In this document: positions 19,224 to 28,095 of the stretch, piece after piece
Position numbering within the stretch: the stretch's first letter is position 1
Layout of the letters: the number at the start of each line of letters is the position of its first letter
Position numbers and translations under genes: made by a program
From: an uncultured Acetobacteraceae bacterium
GTDB lineage: Bacteria; Pseudomonadota; Alphaproteobacteria; Acetobacterales; Acetobacteraceae
Direction: 5' to 3'
NCBI GenBank assembly: GCA_903924985.1
Contig: CAIYDT010000247.1
Location: 1-64,000, forward strand
Length of the DNA stretch: 64,000 nucleotides
The notes under the pieces: model-generated
The model's database searches: none
Seen by the model: only the letters and a program-made list of their open reading frames with translations
Told to the model about the DNA's origin: nothing

Positions 19224-20176
19224 CGGTACCGCACCTTGGGGTCCAGGAACCCATAGCTGAGGTCCACCAGCAGGTTAATCACCTGCACCGCCACGCCGAC
19301 GATCAGGAACACACCCGTAATAATCGGGTAATCGCGCTGGCTGACGGCATCCAGCAGCATCAGCCCGGTGCCGGGGATGACAAAAATCTGCTCCATGATG
19401 ACGGCGCCGCCGATCAGAATGGGGGCTTGCAGGCCGATCAGCGTCACCACCGGGATCAACGCGTTGCGCAACGCGTGGCGCAGGACCACGAGACGTTCAT
19501 TCAGGCCCTTGGCCCAGGCGGTGCGGACGTAGTCCTGCCTAAGCACCTCCAGCATCATGGTGCGCGTCATCCGCATGGTCACCGCCGACAGGCCGCAGCC
19601 CAGGATGATGGCGGGGACAATCATCTGAGTCAGGTTGCGGATTGGGTCGATGAAGAAGCCGACATATTGTATTTCGGGCGACCAGCCCCACCATATCGAG
19701 GGGAACACCATCACCAGCGTGCCCAGCCAGAAGCTGGGGACCGCCAGCATCAGGATGGAGAAGGACCGCCCGACGTAATCCCCCAGCGTGTCCTGCCGGA
19801 TCGCCGCCCAGACCCCGATGGGGATGGCCACCGTCAGCGCGACGATCAGCGCCAGAAGGCCCAGTTCGAACGTCACCGGCATGCGCTGCGCGATCAACTC
19901 GGTCACCGGCGTGTTCTGCCACAGCGACCGCCCGAGGCTGCCCTGGAACAGGATGGCGCCGATCCACCGGACGTATTGGATGTGGATCGGCGTATCGATG
20001 CCGAGGGCGGCCTCCAGTTGGGACCTACTTTTCTTGTCGGCGCTGATGTCGTTCTGCGACAGCATGAGGTCGATGACGTCGCCGGGGATCATGCGCACGG
20101 TGACAAACACGATCAGGCTGGCGAACAGCAGGGTGGGGATGAGCGCCAAGATGCGGCGGATGGCGTAGGCGCGCAT
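19220..20176 (-). CDS. Peptide ABC transporter permease (DppB type)
   Basis: A 318-residue permease with about six membrane helices. The N-terminus RRILALIPTLLFASLIVF and the coupling loop VRTAWAKGLNERLVVLRHALRNALIP are typical of DppB/OppB. It is the first transporter gene, lying 9 bp after the enolase-superfamily gene on the same strand. That spacing suggests the importer and the catabolic enzymes share a transcript. Confidence 0.92.
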   Translation of the reverse strand: MRAYAIRRILALIPTLLFASLIVFVTVRMIPGDVIDLMLSQNDISADKKSRSQLEAALGIDTPIHIQYVRWIGAILFQGSLGRSLWQNTPVTELIAQRMPVTFELGLLALIVALTVAIPIGVWAAIRQDTLGDYVGRSFSILMLAVPSFWLGTLVMVFPSIWWGWSPEIQYVGFFIDPIRNLTQMIVPAIILGCGLSAVTMRMTRTMMLEVLRQDYVRTAWAKGLNERLVVLRHALRNALIPVVTLIGLQAPILIGGAVIMEQIFVIPGTGLMLLDAVSQRDYPIITGVFLIVGVAVQVINLLVDLSYGFLDPKVRYR

Positions 20177-20185
20177 GGGGTTGCC

Positions 20186-21292
20186 TCAGATGTCCACCCG
20201 CCGCTTTGTCAGTTCCGCTTCGTTGATGGTGAGTCCCAGGCCTGGTTCTTCGGACAGGTGGAACAGTCCGGCGATCGGTTTTGGCGGGTTTTCGAATATC
20301 GCGTGGGTACGGGTGGAGGGGTCGTTCCATTCCGCTGGTTTGGTGCCGTGCAGTTGGGCGGCCAGAATGTGCAGGTTGGCGGTGTGGCCGATCATGGGTT
20401 GGGTCTGGTGCGGCACGAGTTCGACGCCGTGAGCGTACGCCAGAGCGGCGCAGCGCAGCAGGCCGGTGATGCCGCCCATTTTCACGATGTCCGGCTGGAC
20501 CATGCGCACGCCGGCACTGATCAAATCGTTCAGGGCGGGCAGGGTGTAGGTTTGCTCCCCGGCGGAGACGGTGATGTCCAGGGCCCGCGCGACCTCCCCC
20601 ATCGCTTTGACGTGGTAATGCTGCACCGGTTCCTCGAACCACCAGAATCCCAAATCTTCCAGTGCTCGGCCCACGCGGATGGCACCGCCGGTCGTGTAAC
20701 AATTATTGGCGTCGAACGCGAGCGGGAAGCTGTTGCCTACCAGGTTGCGCACGGCGCGTGCCTTGGCGATGTCGTGCGGGATATCGGTGTCGAGCGTGGT
20801 ACGGTTGTTGTCGAAGCGGATTTTGATGGCGGCGGGCTGGTCTTTCAGGCGCTGTTCGACCACGCGCAAAACCTCATCGACGCCGCGGTCGCCGTTGCCG
20901 CCGATCGAGGCGTAGAAGGGCATCGCGGTTTTCCAGGCGCCGCCGAACAGCTTGTAGATGGGGAGCTTGGTGTATTTGCCTTTTAGGTCCCATAGGGCGA
21001 TGTCCAGGGCGGCGAGGGCGCCGGTCAGCGCGCCCTCCGGCCCCAGTTTCACCAGGGTGTGAATGGCCTGATCAAGCAGGACGGCGTGATCCAGCGGGTC
21101 CTGGCCGATCAGCAGCGGCGCGATGTCGTGCTTGATCATCGACAGGGACGCGAGGCCGCCTTGCATGGGGGAGGCTTCCCCATTGCCGATCAGCCCGTCA
21201 TCGGTGTGGACGCGGACGAAGGCGCTACGCTGGGACGGCTTGTCACCCGGCGCCCAGGCGACCTGGAATGCGTCGATTTTGGTGATTTTCAT
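20186..21292 (-). CDS. Enolase-superfamily enzyme (mandelate racemase / muconate cycloisomerase family)
   Basis: A 368-residue protein with an N-terminal capping domain and a (beta/alpha)7 barrel. Metal ligands are visible as Asp in AFDANN, Glu in WFEEPV and Glu in SAGEQ. One base motif reads IKIRF instead of K-x-K, and a His occurs in LVPHQTQPMIG after QPDIVKMGGIT. This pattern fits the mandelate-racemase subgroup (racemase or dehydratase) better than muconate cycloisomerases. The ATG at 21292 follows CGGAGG by 7 nt; longer upstream frames run into the lysE-type gene. The substrate is unknown; the context suggests an acylated amino acid or dipeptide. Confidence 0.85.
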   Translation of the reverse strand: MKITKIDAFQVAWAPGDKPSQRSAFVRVHTDDGLIGNGEASPMQGGLASLSMIKHDIAPLLIGQDPLDHAVLLDQAIHTLVKLGPEGALTGALAALDIALWDLKGKYTKLPIYKLFGGAWKTAMPFYASIGGNGDRGVDEVLRVVEQRLKDQPAAIKIRFDNNRTTLDTDIPHDIAKARAVRNLVGNSFPLAFDANNCYTTGGAIRVGRALEDLGFWWFEEPVQHYHVKAMGEVARALDITVSAGEQTYTLPALNDLISAGVRMVQPDIVKMGGITGLLRCAALAYAHGVELVPHQTQPMIGHTANLHILAAQLHGTKPAEWNDPSTRTHAIFENPPKPIAGLFHLSEEPGLGLTINEAELTKRRVDI

Positions 21293-21309
21293 GACGTTGC
21301 CTCCGTGGC

Positions 21310-21906
21310 TTAGTCGGCAGTCAACACCGGGATCAGGGACGCGGCAAGGAGCAATGCCATCGCGAGGTTGAAGAACCGCACGCGGACGGGGGATCGCAGC
21401 AGGTTTCTTACGGTGGTGCCGAGGAGAACCCAAGGGAGCATGCAGGGGATGGAGACCGCCAGGAACACCACTCCGATCTGGATAAGTTGTTGCGGGATCG
21501 GGAGGTCCGCCCTTGTGAACTCGCTGGCAACGGCGAAAGCGATGAGCCAGCCCTTGGGGTTGATCCATTGGAAGGCCATGGCGCCGAAGAAGCCGAGGAC
21601 GCGGGTCGGGCCCGATGTGCCCGGCGGCGGGGCGGTCGCGATTTTCCAGGCCAGATACAGCATCCAGGCGGCGCCGCCCCAACGCATGAAGGGCAGCAGG
21701 CTTGGGGTGGCGAGCAAGGTGGCACCCAGACCGGCATCCACCAGCACCAGCATCAACGCGAACCCGGCCGCGATGCCCAGCATGTGGGGGATGGTGGCGC
21801 GCAGTCCGTGGCTCGCGCCCGAACTGGCGAGCATCGTGTTGTTGGAGCCGGGCGAGATGTACATCGCCACCGCGAAGCCCGTCAGGGACAGCAGGGTGGC
21901 GTCCAT
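21310..21906 (-). CDS. LysE/RhtB-family exporter
   Basis: A 198-residue membrane protein with five to six helices. The N-terminal SPGSNNTMLASSGASHGLRAT is the conserved LysE/RhtB motif. Members export amino acids or derivatives. It lies 17 bp upstream of the enolase-superfamily gene and 2 bp downstream of the D-aminoacylase gene. It may therefore relieve accumulation of an amino acid released by this pathway, which is inference from position. Confidence 0.87.
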   Translation of the reverse strand: MDATLLSLTGFAVAMYISPGSNNTMLASSGASHGLRATIPHMLGIAAGFALMLVLVDAGLGATLLATPSLLPFMRWGGAAWMLYLAWKIATAPPPGTSGPTRVLGFFGAMAFQWINPKGWLIAFAVASEFTRADLPIPQQLIQIGVVFLAVSIPCMLPWVLLGTTVRNLLRSPVRVRFFNLAMALLLAASLIPVLTAD

Positions 21907-21908
21907 GG

Positions 21909-23354
21909 TTATTTGTTGCGTGTCACTAACCGACCGGCCCGTTCGGCGGTGGCGCCTTTTCCGTAGGCGTAGGTGGACCGGCCGTTGACCCAGGTTTCGA
22001 CAATGCCCTCGGATACTTTGGTGGGGGCGTCGTAGGTCGAGGCGTCTTTTACGGTTGCTGGATCGAATAGTACCAGATCGGCGCAGGCGCCGGCTTTGAT
22101 AACGCCCCGGTCGGTCATGCCGAAGACTTCCGCCGTGTGGCCGGTCATTTTGTGGACGGCGGTTTCCAGGCTGAACAGGCCGAGGTCGCGGGCGTAATGA
22201 CCCAGCACTCGGGGGAAGGTGCCCCAGAGGCGGGGGTGGGGGTAGGAGTCGTGCGGCAGCCCGTCGCTACCGATCATCGACAGGCGGTGGGCCATGATTT
22301 TCTGGACGTCGTCCTCTTCCATTTGGAAGTAGATCGCGCCAGCGGGTAGTAAGCGTTCCGCCGCGTCCTTTTCCGAGGTGTTCCAGCCGCGGGCGATGTC
22401 GGACAGCATTTTTCCGGCCATTTCCGGGTGAGGGACCGACCAGGTTAGTTGCACTTTGACATCGGGCCGCAGCCGGAATGGCATCAGCACGGTGGAGCCG
22501 GCGGGGTAGGGGTAGACGTCGAAATCCACCTTTTGGCGCAGGGACGCTCTGTCGATCGCGGGCAGCGTTTCGGCCGAGCGCCCGAAATTCTCGGGCATCG
22601 CGCATTTGTGGTGGCTGATGACGACGGGCGATCCCGTGTCTCGGCCGATTTTGAGCGTCTCCTCGATCGACAGCATGACGTCGTTGGCTTCGTCCCGCAT
22701 GTGGGTGACATAGATGCCGCCGGCTTTTCTGAGCGCCTCGGCGACGGCGATGACTTCCTGCGTGGGGGCCATGCCGTTGGGGGGGTAATACAGGCCGGTG
22801 GAGAAACCCGAGGCGCCCTCGGCCAGGGCTGCCGCCAGCCGCTGGCGCATGTGTTCCGCTTCTTTGTCGGTCGCGGCGCGCTGGGTGTCGCCGTTCATCG
22901 CCTCGACCCGCAACGACATGTGGCCGATCAGCGCGTAGGTGTTCACCGGCGAGGGATCGCGGGCGAGGCGGTCGGCGTATTCTCCGAAACTATCGAAGGC
23001 GAACCAGGATTCGTCGCCAAGCAGGTCCAATGGCGGCACGGGGCGTGATTTCATGCGAACTGGCGAAAGACTGATGCCGCAGTTGCCGACCACCACCGTG
23101 GTGACGCCTTGCGACATTTTGCACAGCATGCACGCCGGCCCGCACAACACCGCTCGGTCGTCGTGGGTATGGGCGTCGATGAAGCCGGGGGCTATCGCTT
23201 TGCCGGTGGCGATTACTTCGCGGTCGGCGGTTGAGGCACTCAGGTCGCCGACGGCGACGATGCGGTCGCCGGTGACGCCGATATCGGCCTGGAAGCGAGG
23301 TTTGCCGGTGCCGTCGAACACGGTGGCGTCACGGATGATCAGGTCGCAGCGCAT
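21909..23354 (-). CDS. N-acyl-D-amino-acid deacylase (D-aminoacylase family)
   Basis: A 481-residue amidohydrolase-superfamily enzyme. Zinc-site elements are visible: IDAHTHDDR, the Cys in GNCGIS, the His in YVTHMRDE and the His pair in SHHKCAM. The catalytic Asp lies in GSDGLPHD. This set matches D-aminoacylases, which release D-amino acids from N-acyl forms. The C-terminus holds the usual small beta-domain. It lies 4 bp after hyuB in the same operon and links the cluster to use of N-acyl or D-amino compounds. Confidence 0.9.
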   Translation of the reverse strand: MRCDLIIRDATVFDGTGKPRFQADIGVTGDRIVAVGDLSASTADREVIATGKAIAPGFIDAHTHDDRAVLCGPACMLCKMSQGVTTVVVGNCGISLSPVRMKSRPVPPLDLLGDESWFAFDSFGEYADRLARDPSPVNTYALIGHMSLRVEAMNGDTQRAATDKEAEHMRQRLAAALAEGASGFSTGLYYPPNGMAPTQEVIAVAEALRKAGGIYVTHMRDEANDVMLSIEETLKIGRDTGSPVVISHHKCAMPENFGRSAETLPAIDRASLRQKVDFDVYPYPAGSTVLMPFRLRPDVKVQLTWSVPHPEMAGKMLSDIARGWNTSEKDAAERLLPAGAIYFQMEEDDVQKIMAHRLSMIGSDGLPHDSYPHPRLWGTFPRVLGHYARDLGLFSLETAVHKMTGHTAEVFGMTDRGVIKAGACADLVLFDPATVKDASTYDAPTKVSEGIVETWVNGRSTYAYGKGATAERAGRLVTRNK

Positions 23355-23358
23355 GGTT

Positions 23359-25071
23359 TCAGGCCCTCAGTTTCGTGGTGGCGGCGGGGTCGTTGACGAC
23401 CACTTTGTAGAGCGCTTTGGCGTTGTCAGCCGAAACCAATCCATCGCGCACGTCTCGTTCCACTGCGTCGGGATCGCGGGTCGTGGGATCGCCCATGCCG
23501 GCGCCGCCGGGCAACTCCAGGATCAGGCGCTCGCCGTCGGGGATGACCTGGTAGCCCTTGGTGCGGAGTACCTTGCCGGATTTCATCGTGACGACGCCGC
23601 GGCCGCCGTCGAGGCCGCCCTCGCGGCCCTTTGGGGCGTGGCCGATCCGGTCGAACGATGCGTTGACCGCGAATTCCAGGTCGCCCTTGGTGGCGAATTC
23701 CATGATCTGGCCGACACCTCCCCGGGTGCGGCCCGCGCCGCCGGAGTCCGGCTTCAGTTCCTTGCGCCAGATGATCAGGGGGGCGACATTTTCGGTCGCC
23801 TCCACCGGCATGGTGCGCACGCCCGAGGGGAAGGCGGTCGCGTCCAGCCCGTCGGCGGTGGGGCGGGCGCCGGTGCCGCCGGAATTGAACGTGATGATTT
23901 CGAAATCGCCGATGACTGGCTTGTTGCCTCGGGATTGTCCCGACACGGACGACCCGCCGCGCAACGGCGGGTTCCACAGCGACGACGCGCCCTCGGCCGT
24001 GACGCGGTCGGGGACGGCCTGATGCAAGCAGCCCATCATGAGGTCGGGCAGCAGATGGCCGATGACGTGGCGGACGGAGACGGGGTAGGGGCGGGGGGCG
24101 TTCAGGATGCAGCCCTCCGGTATTTTCATCCGGAACGGGGCGAGAGAGGCCCAGTTGTTGGGGATTTCCGGCGCCACCACACATTTGATGCCGAAGCTGG
24201 CGTAGGCGCGGCAATAGGCGGGGGGAACGTTGATGCCGCGTGACGACAGGCCGGAGGTGCCGGCGAAATTTACTTCAATTGCGTCGTCCAGGATGGTCAT
24301 TTCCGCTTGCAGTTTGACGGGTTCTTCATAGCCGTCGGACCAGATTTCTCCGCCGTACACCCCCCGCGGCAGGCGTGCGATTTCGGCCAAAGTGGCGCGG
24401 CCGGAGAGATCGAAGATGAACTCGGCCAGAGGATCCAGAGAATCCATTTCGAATTCGTCCATCATCTCGATCAGGCGGCGGGCGCCGGCATCGTTGCAGG
24501 CACACAGCGAATAAATGTCGCCTTCGAGTTCCACCGGCAGACGCGAGCCGGCGCGCATGAAGTCGAAGAATGTTTCGTTCGGTTCGCCCTGGTCGAAGCA
24601 TTTGACGATGGGGATGTACATGCCCTCCTCGAACACCGACCGTCCCTCCGGCCCCATGCCGAGGCCGCCGATGTCGATGACATGCGCCGTATTGGCGAAG
24701 ACGCCGACCGCTTCGCCATTATGGAAGGCGGGCGTGACGACGGTCAGATCGTGCAAATGGCCGGTGCCGAGCCAGGGGTCGTTGGTGATGTAGTGGTCGC
24801 CGGGGCGCATGGTTTCCAGGGGGAATTTGCGCAGGAAATGCCCGACGCTTTCGGCCATGGAGTTGACGTGACCGGGCGTGCCGGTGACGGCCTGTGCCAT
24901 CATGCGGCCGTGCCGGTCGAAGATGCCAGCGGACAGGTCGCCGGCTTCGCGCACGGTGGTGGAGAAGGCGGTGCGGATCATGATCTGCGCCTGCTCCTCG
25001 ACCACGGCAATCAGGCGGTTCCACATGATCTGGCGCTGGATTTGCGCCAGGGCGTTGGTTTCGTGGGACAT
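23359..25071 (-). CDS. hyuB: Hydantoinase B / oxoprolinase family subunit
   Basis: A 570-residue HyuB-type subunit. The N-terminal ETNALAQIQRQIMWNRLIAV, the DHYITNDPWLGTGHLHD segment and the C-terminal GGAGMGDPTTRD are family hallmarks. With HyuA it hydrolyses hydantoin-like or 5-oxoproline rings using ATP. The ATG at 25071 follows CAGGAGGCC. It is separated from hyuA by a toxin-antitoxin pair. Longer upstream frames overlap the toxin gene and lack a ribosome site. Confidence 0.92.
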   Translation of the reverse strand: MSHETNALAQIQRQIMWNRLIAVVEEQAQIMIRTAFSTTVREAGDLSAGIFDRHGRMMAQAVTGTPGHVNSMAESVGHFLRKFPLETMRPGDHYITNDPWLGTGHLHDLTVVTPAFHNGEAVGVFANTAHVIDIGGLGMGPEGRSVFEEGMYIPIVKCFDQGEPNETFFDFMRAGSRLPVELEGDIYSLCACNDAGARRLIEMMDEFEMDSLDPLAEFIFDLSGRATLAEIARLPRGVYGGEIWSDGYEEPVKLQAEMTILDDAIEVNFAGTSGLSSRGINVPPAYCRAYASFGIKCVVAPEIPNNWASLAPFRMKIPEGCILNAPRPYPVSVRHVIGHLLPDLMMGCLHQAVPDRVTAEGASSLWNPPLRGGSSVSGQSRGNKPVIGDFEIITFNSGGTGARPTADGLDATAFPSGVRTMPVEATENVAPLIIWRKELKPDSGGAGRTRGGVGQIMEFATKGDLEFAVNASFDRIGHAPKGREGGLDGGRGVVTMKSGKVLRTKGYQVIPDGERLILELPGGAGMGDPTTRDPDAVERDVRDGLVSADNAKALYKVVVNDPAATTKLRA

Positions 25072-25135
25072 GGTGGGGGCCTCCTGATGGGGAGTTTCTG
25101 GTAGTTTGGGGGATTGGGCAACGTGGGTTTGGCGT

Positions 25136-25429
25136 TTATTCCTGGGAAGGCCAAAGCATCGCGCCGTGCAGCACGCGTAAAATCGCGACTTGATCGAATG
25201 TGACGCCATAGACGATCAGGTAGGGATAGCGGGGAACGCCGAGTTCCCTGGTATCTGGGACACGCCCCGGTTTGCCGAGCAACGGGTGCTCGGTCAGGTG
25301 TTCGACGGTATCGAGAATGTGGCGGCCGACCCGTGCCGCGGCTTGGGGATCGCGGGCTTGAAGCCATTCCACGATACCGAGAAAATCGGTGTTCGCTGGA
25401 TCGGTCCAGCGAACGGTGGCCGAGGTCAT
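25136..25429 (-). CDS. RelE/ParE-family toxin
   Basis: A 97-residue protein of the RelE/ParE fold: an N-terminal beta strand and helices (VRWTDPANTDFLGIVEWLQAR), the central HPLLGKPGR, and the C-terminal RYPYLIVYGV...ILRVLHGAMLWP pattern. Such toxins act on gyrase (ParE) or ribosome-bound mRNA (RelE); I cannot tell which. It overlaps the antitoxin gene by 4 nt (ATGA), the usual antitoxin-first arrangement. Confidence 0.87.
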   Translation of the reverse strand: MTSATVRWTDPANTDFLGIVEWLQARDPQAAARVGRHILDTVEHLTEHPLLGKPGRVPDTRELGVPRYPYLIVYGVTFDQVAILRVLHGAMLWPSQE

Positions 25430-25620
25430 GGGGTTCGGGCGATGAGGTGTTCGAACGCGCTGACGACGGCGGTGTGGTCGACGAGGCGGCCCTCACGCAG
25501 GGCTTGCTGGCCTTCGGCGACTGCGGCGCGGAATTGTTGGTCGGTCTCGACGTGCGAACGGGCCGGCCCGACAGGAGGCAGGGCTGGTTCAAAGGCTGGG
25601 GCGATGGTCGGCATGTCCAT
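25426..25620 (-). CDS. Antitoxin of RelE/ParE pair
   Basis: A 64-residue protein with a Pro/Ala-rich N-terminus and a C-terminal AVAEGQQALREGRLVDHTAVVSAFEHL. The EGxxALxxGxxVDHxxVxxxF pattern is common at the toxin-binding end of antitoxins paired with ParE-like toxins. No ribbon-helix-helix DNA-binding domain is evident, so it may be a short antitoxin that does not regulate its own promoter. Coupled to the toxin by a 4-nt overlap. Confidence 0.78.
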   Translation of the reverse strand: MDMPTIAPAFEPALPPVGPARSHVETDQQFRAAVAEGQQALREGRLVDHTAVVSAFEHLIARTP

Positions 25621-25834
25621 TGGAGTAGGTTCCGCTTCGGGATGGGGACAAGTCTATGCTTTCGGCCGGGGTTCAGCAATTGTATTCGGGCCAATGGGGA
25701 GCGGGTTCATATGCGAATAGACCCCATGCTGCGGGCGGGTGAGCAATGCTGTCACCGAGTTGGTGTTGGCGACACGGGCCCGTGACAGCGCCCTTGATCG
25801 GTTTCCCAGCGGAAATATGCAGGAAAGTCGTGGG

Positions 25835-25854
25835 TCCTCAGCCTTCGCTGAGGA
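25835..25854. repeat. Short intergenic palindrome (TCCTCAGC-CTTC-GCTGAGGA)
   Basis: The arms TCCTCAGC and GCTGAGGA are perfectly complementary with a CTTC loop. It sits in the 276-bp gap (25621-25896) just downstream of hyuA. It could help end hyuA transcription, though no T-run follows. The flanking context (GGTCC...GATGACA) looks like the dispersed palindromic repeats common in this group. The rest of the gap holds nothing else I can identify apart from a probable antitoxin promoter. Confidence 0.6.
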
Positions 25855-25896
25855 TGACACGGCAGGAGTCGAAGTTCAGCCTTCTCTATTGGCGCG

Positions 25897-27972
25897 CTAC
25901 CCCCGCTCCAACTCTAAATACCCCAGCGTATTCACCATCCCCGACCACCCCGGCCCGACCAGCGTGGACGTCTCATCCTCCGTCACGATCGCCGGCCCGA
26001 CGATCCGTGTCCCCGGCACCAGCGACGACCGCGGATAAATCGACCAGAGGGACACCTCCCCGGTCACGGTGTCGCGCACGGGTTGCGTGCGTTCGGCGAG
26101 AACCTCCGGCACGAACAGGCCGCCGCTGTCGGGCAGGGGGTCCGGTTCGTCCGTCACGGTGGCGACCACCACGGCGTAGCTCATGATTTCCACGTCCGAC
26201 CCCGGCACCGGCCGGTCGTAAAACCGCGCGTATTCCCGGTCGTACGCCGCTCGGATGTCCGCCACATCGTCCGGACCGAGAACCCGCAACGGCAGCGGCA
26301 CCGGGATTTCGTGGCCCTGGCCGACGTAGCGCATGTAGGCCGTGCGGGTTTCCGTCAGCTCCGCGTCGAAGCTGCCCGGGCGCACCGCCGCGATGGCTTC
26401 CTCCCGCATGGCTTCCAGCAGGGCGTTCACCGCTTGTGCGTCGAAGGTGGAGAACCGCTGATACAGGCTGCGCACCACCTCATATCCCACCGGCGCGCGC
26501 AGGAAGCCGATCGCCGACCCCACCCCGGCGCCGGAGGGCACCAAAACCCGGGAAATGCCGATTTTCTCCGCCACCCGGCACGCGTGTACCGGGCCGCCGC
26601 CGCCGAATGCGATCAGGGTGCGGCCGTCGTAGGTTTTTCCGGATTCGATGGCGTGCACGCGGGCGGCGTTGGCCATGTTCTCGTCGACCATCTCCACCAC
26701 GCCGAGCGCGGCCATGTCGGAGGTCAACCCCAACCGGCTTCCGACCTCGGCCAGCAGGGCGTCGTGCGCCGCCGCCGCGTCCAGCGTCATGGTCCCCCCG
26801 GCGAAACGTGCCGGGTCGTACCGTCCCAGCGCCAGATTGGCATCCGTGACCGCTGGCCGCCGTCCGCCGCGCCCGTAGCACGCCGGCCCCGGATCGGCCC
26901 CGGCACTTTCCGGCCCCACGGCGATGCGGCCCAGGCTATCCACGTGCGCGATGGAGCCGCCGCCGGCGCCGATCTCCACCATCTCGATCACCGGAATGCG
27001 GAGCGGCAGGCCGGAGCCTTTGCGGAAGCGGCCGACCCGCGCGACCTCGAACGTGCGGGCGGTCTGCGGCTTGTAATCGTCGATCAGGCAGATTTTGGCG
27101 GTCGTCCCGCCCATGTCGAACGACAGCACGTTCGCCAGCCCGGACTGGCGGGCGATGAAGGCGGAGAAAATGGCGCCGCCCGCCGGCCCGCTTTCCACCA
27201 GGCGGATGGGGAAGCGGCAGGCGGTCTCAATGGTCGTCAGCCCGCCGCCGGACATCATCAGGAACAAGGGCGCGGCGGCGCCGATGCCGCGCAAATCGGC
27301 CTCCAGGCGGCGCAAATACCGCGCCATCATCGGCTGGACGTAGGCATTGGCCACGGTGGTGGAGAAACGCTCCCACTCCCGCATTTCCGGGGATACTTCG
27401 GACGACAGGGACACGGGGATGCCTGGCAGTTCCTCCTCCAGGATCGCTCGGACGCGCCACTCATGGTCGGGATTGACGAAGGCGTGCAGGAAGCCGACCG
27501 CGATGCTCTCGATTTTTTCCGCGCGCAGCGTGGGAATGAGCGCTCGCACCGCCGCTTCGTCCAGCGGGCGCAGCACCTTGCCGGTGTTGTCCAGCCGTTC
27601 CGGCACCGGCAGGCGCAAATGCCGGGGCACCAGCGGCTCGGGCAGCACGATATTCAGATCGTACTGGTCGTAACGGCTCTCGTTGCCCATCGCGATGACG
27701 TCGCGGAAACCCTCGGTGGTGAGAAGGGCCGTCTTGGCGCCCTTGCGCTCGATCACCGCGTTGGTGGCCAGGGTGGTGCCGTGGATGATCAGCTCGATGT
27801 CCTCGGCTTTGACGCCCGAGGTGGCAAGGATGGTGCGGACGCCGTCCAGGACGCCCTTCTCGGGTGCGGCTTGCGTGGTCAGCACCTTGATGGTGGTTCG
27901 GCCGCCGGGATGCTCCAGCGCGAGGTCGGTAAAAGTGCCGCCGATATCGACGGCGAGGCGGGCCGATGGCAT
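25897..27972 (-). CDS. hyuA: Hydantoinase A / oxoprolinase family subunit
   Basis: A 691-residue HyuA-type subunit. The N-terminal AVDIGGTFTDLALE is the ATP-binding P-loop-like motif of the ASKHA fold, and LIIHGTTLATNAVIERKGAKTALLTT and FGGGGPVHACRVAEKIG are family signatures. It supplies ATP-dependent ring activation to the HyuB partner encoded about 0.8 kb downstream. It starts divergently from lysA with a 123-bp shared promoter region. The length is normal for N-methylhydantoinase A relatives. Confidence 0.92.
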   Translation of the reverse strand: MPSARLAVDIGGTFTDLALEHPGGRTTIKVLTTQAAPEKGVLDGVRTILATSGVKAEDIELIIHGTTLATNAVIERKGAKTALLTTEGFRDVIAMGNESRYDQYDLNIVLPEPLVPRHLRLPVPERLDNTGKVLRPLDEAAVRALIPTLRAEKIESIAVGFLHAFVNPDHEWRVRAILEEELPGIPVSLSSEVSPEMREWERFSTTVANAYVQPMMARYLRRLEADLRGIGAAAPLFLMMSGGGLTTIETACRFPIRLVESGPAGGAIFSAFIARQSGLANVLSFDMGGTTAKICLIDDYKPQTARTFEVARVGRFRKGSGLPLRIPVIEMVEIGAGGGSIAHVDSLGRIAVGPESAGADPGPACYGRGGRRPAVTDANLALGRYDPARFAGGTMTLDAAAAHDALLAEVGSRLGLTSDMAALGVVEMVDENMANAARVHAIESGKTYDGRTLIAFGGGGPVHACRVAEKIGISRVLVPSGAGVGSAIGFLRAPVGYEVVRSLYQRFSTFDAQAVNALLEAMREEAIAAVRPGSFDAELTETRTAYMRYVGQGHEIPVPLPLRVLGPDDVADIRAAYDREYARFYDRPVPGSDVEIMSYAVVVATVTDEPDPLPDSGGLFVPEVLAERTQPVRDTVTGEVSLWSIYPRSSLVPGTRIVGPAIVTEDETSTLVGPGWSGMVNTLGYLELERG

Positions 27973-28095
27973 CCGGTTTCCTTCACAGGGTTTGTTGAGG
28001 CAAGTTTAGCAGACGGGAGGTCGTTCGCCCATGCGTGTGGAACCTGGCCTTAATCCCCCTGACCTGACCCGAACGCCCGTGCTAACCTCCGCCGC

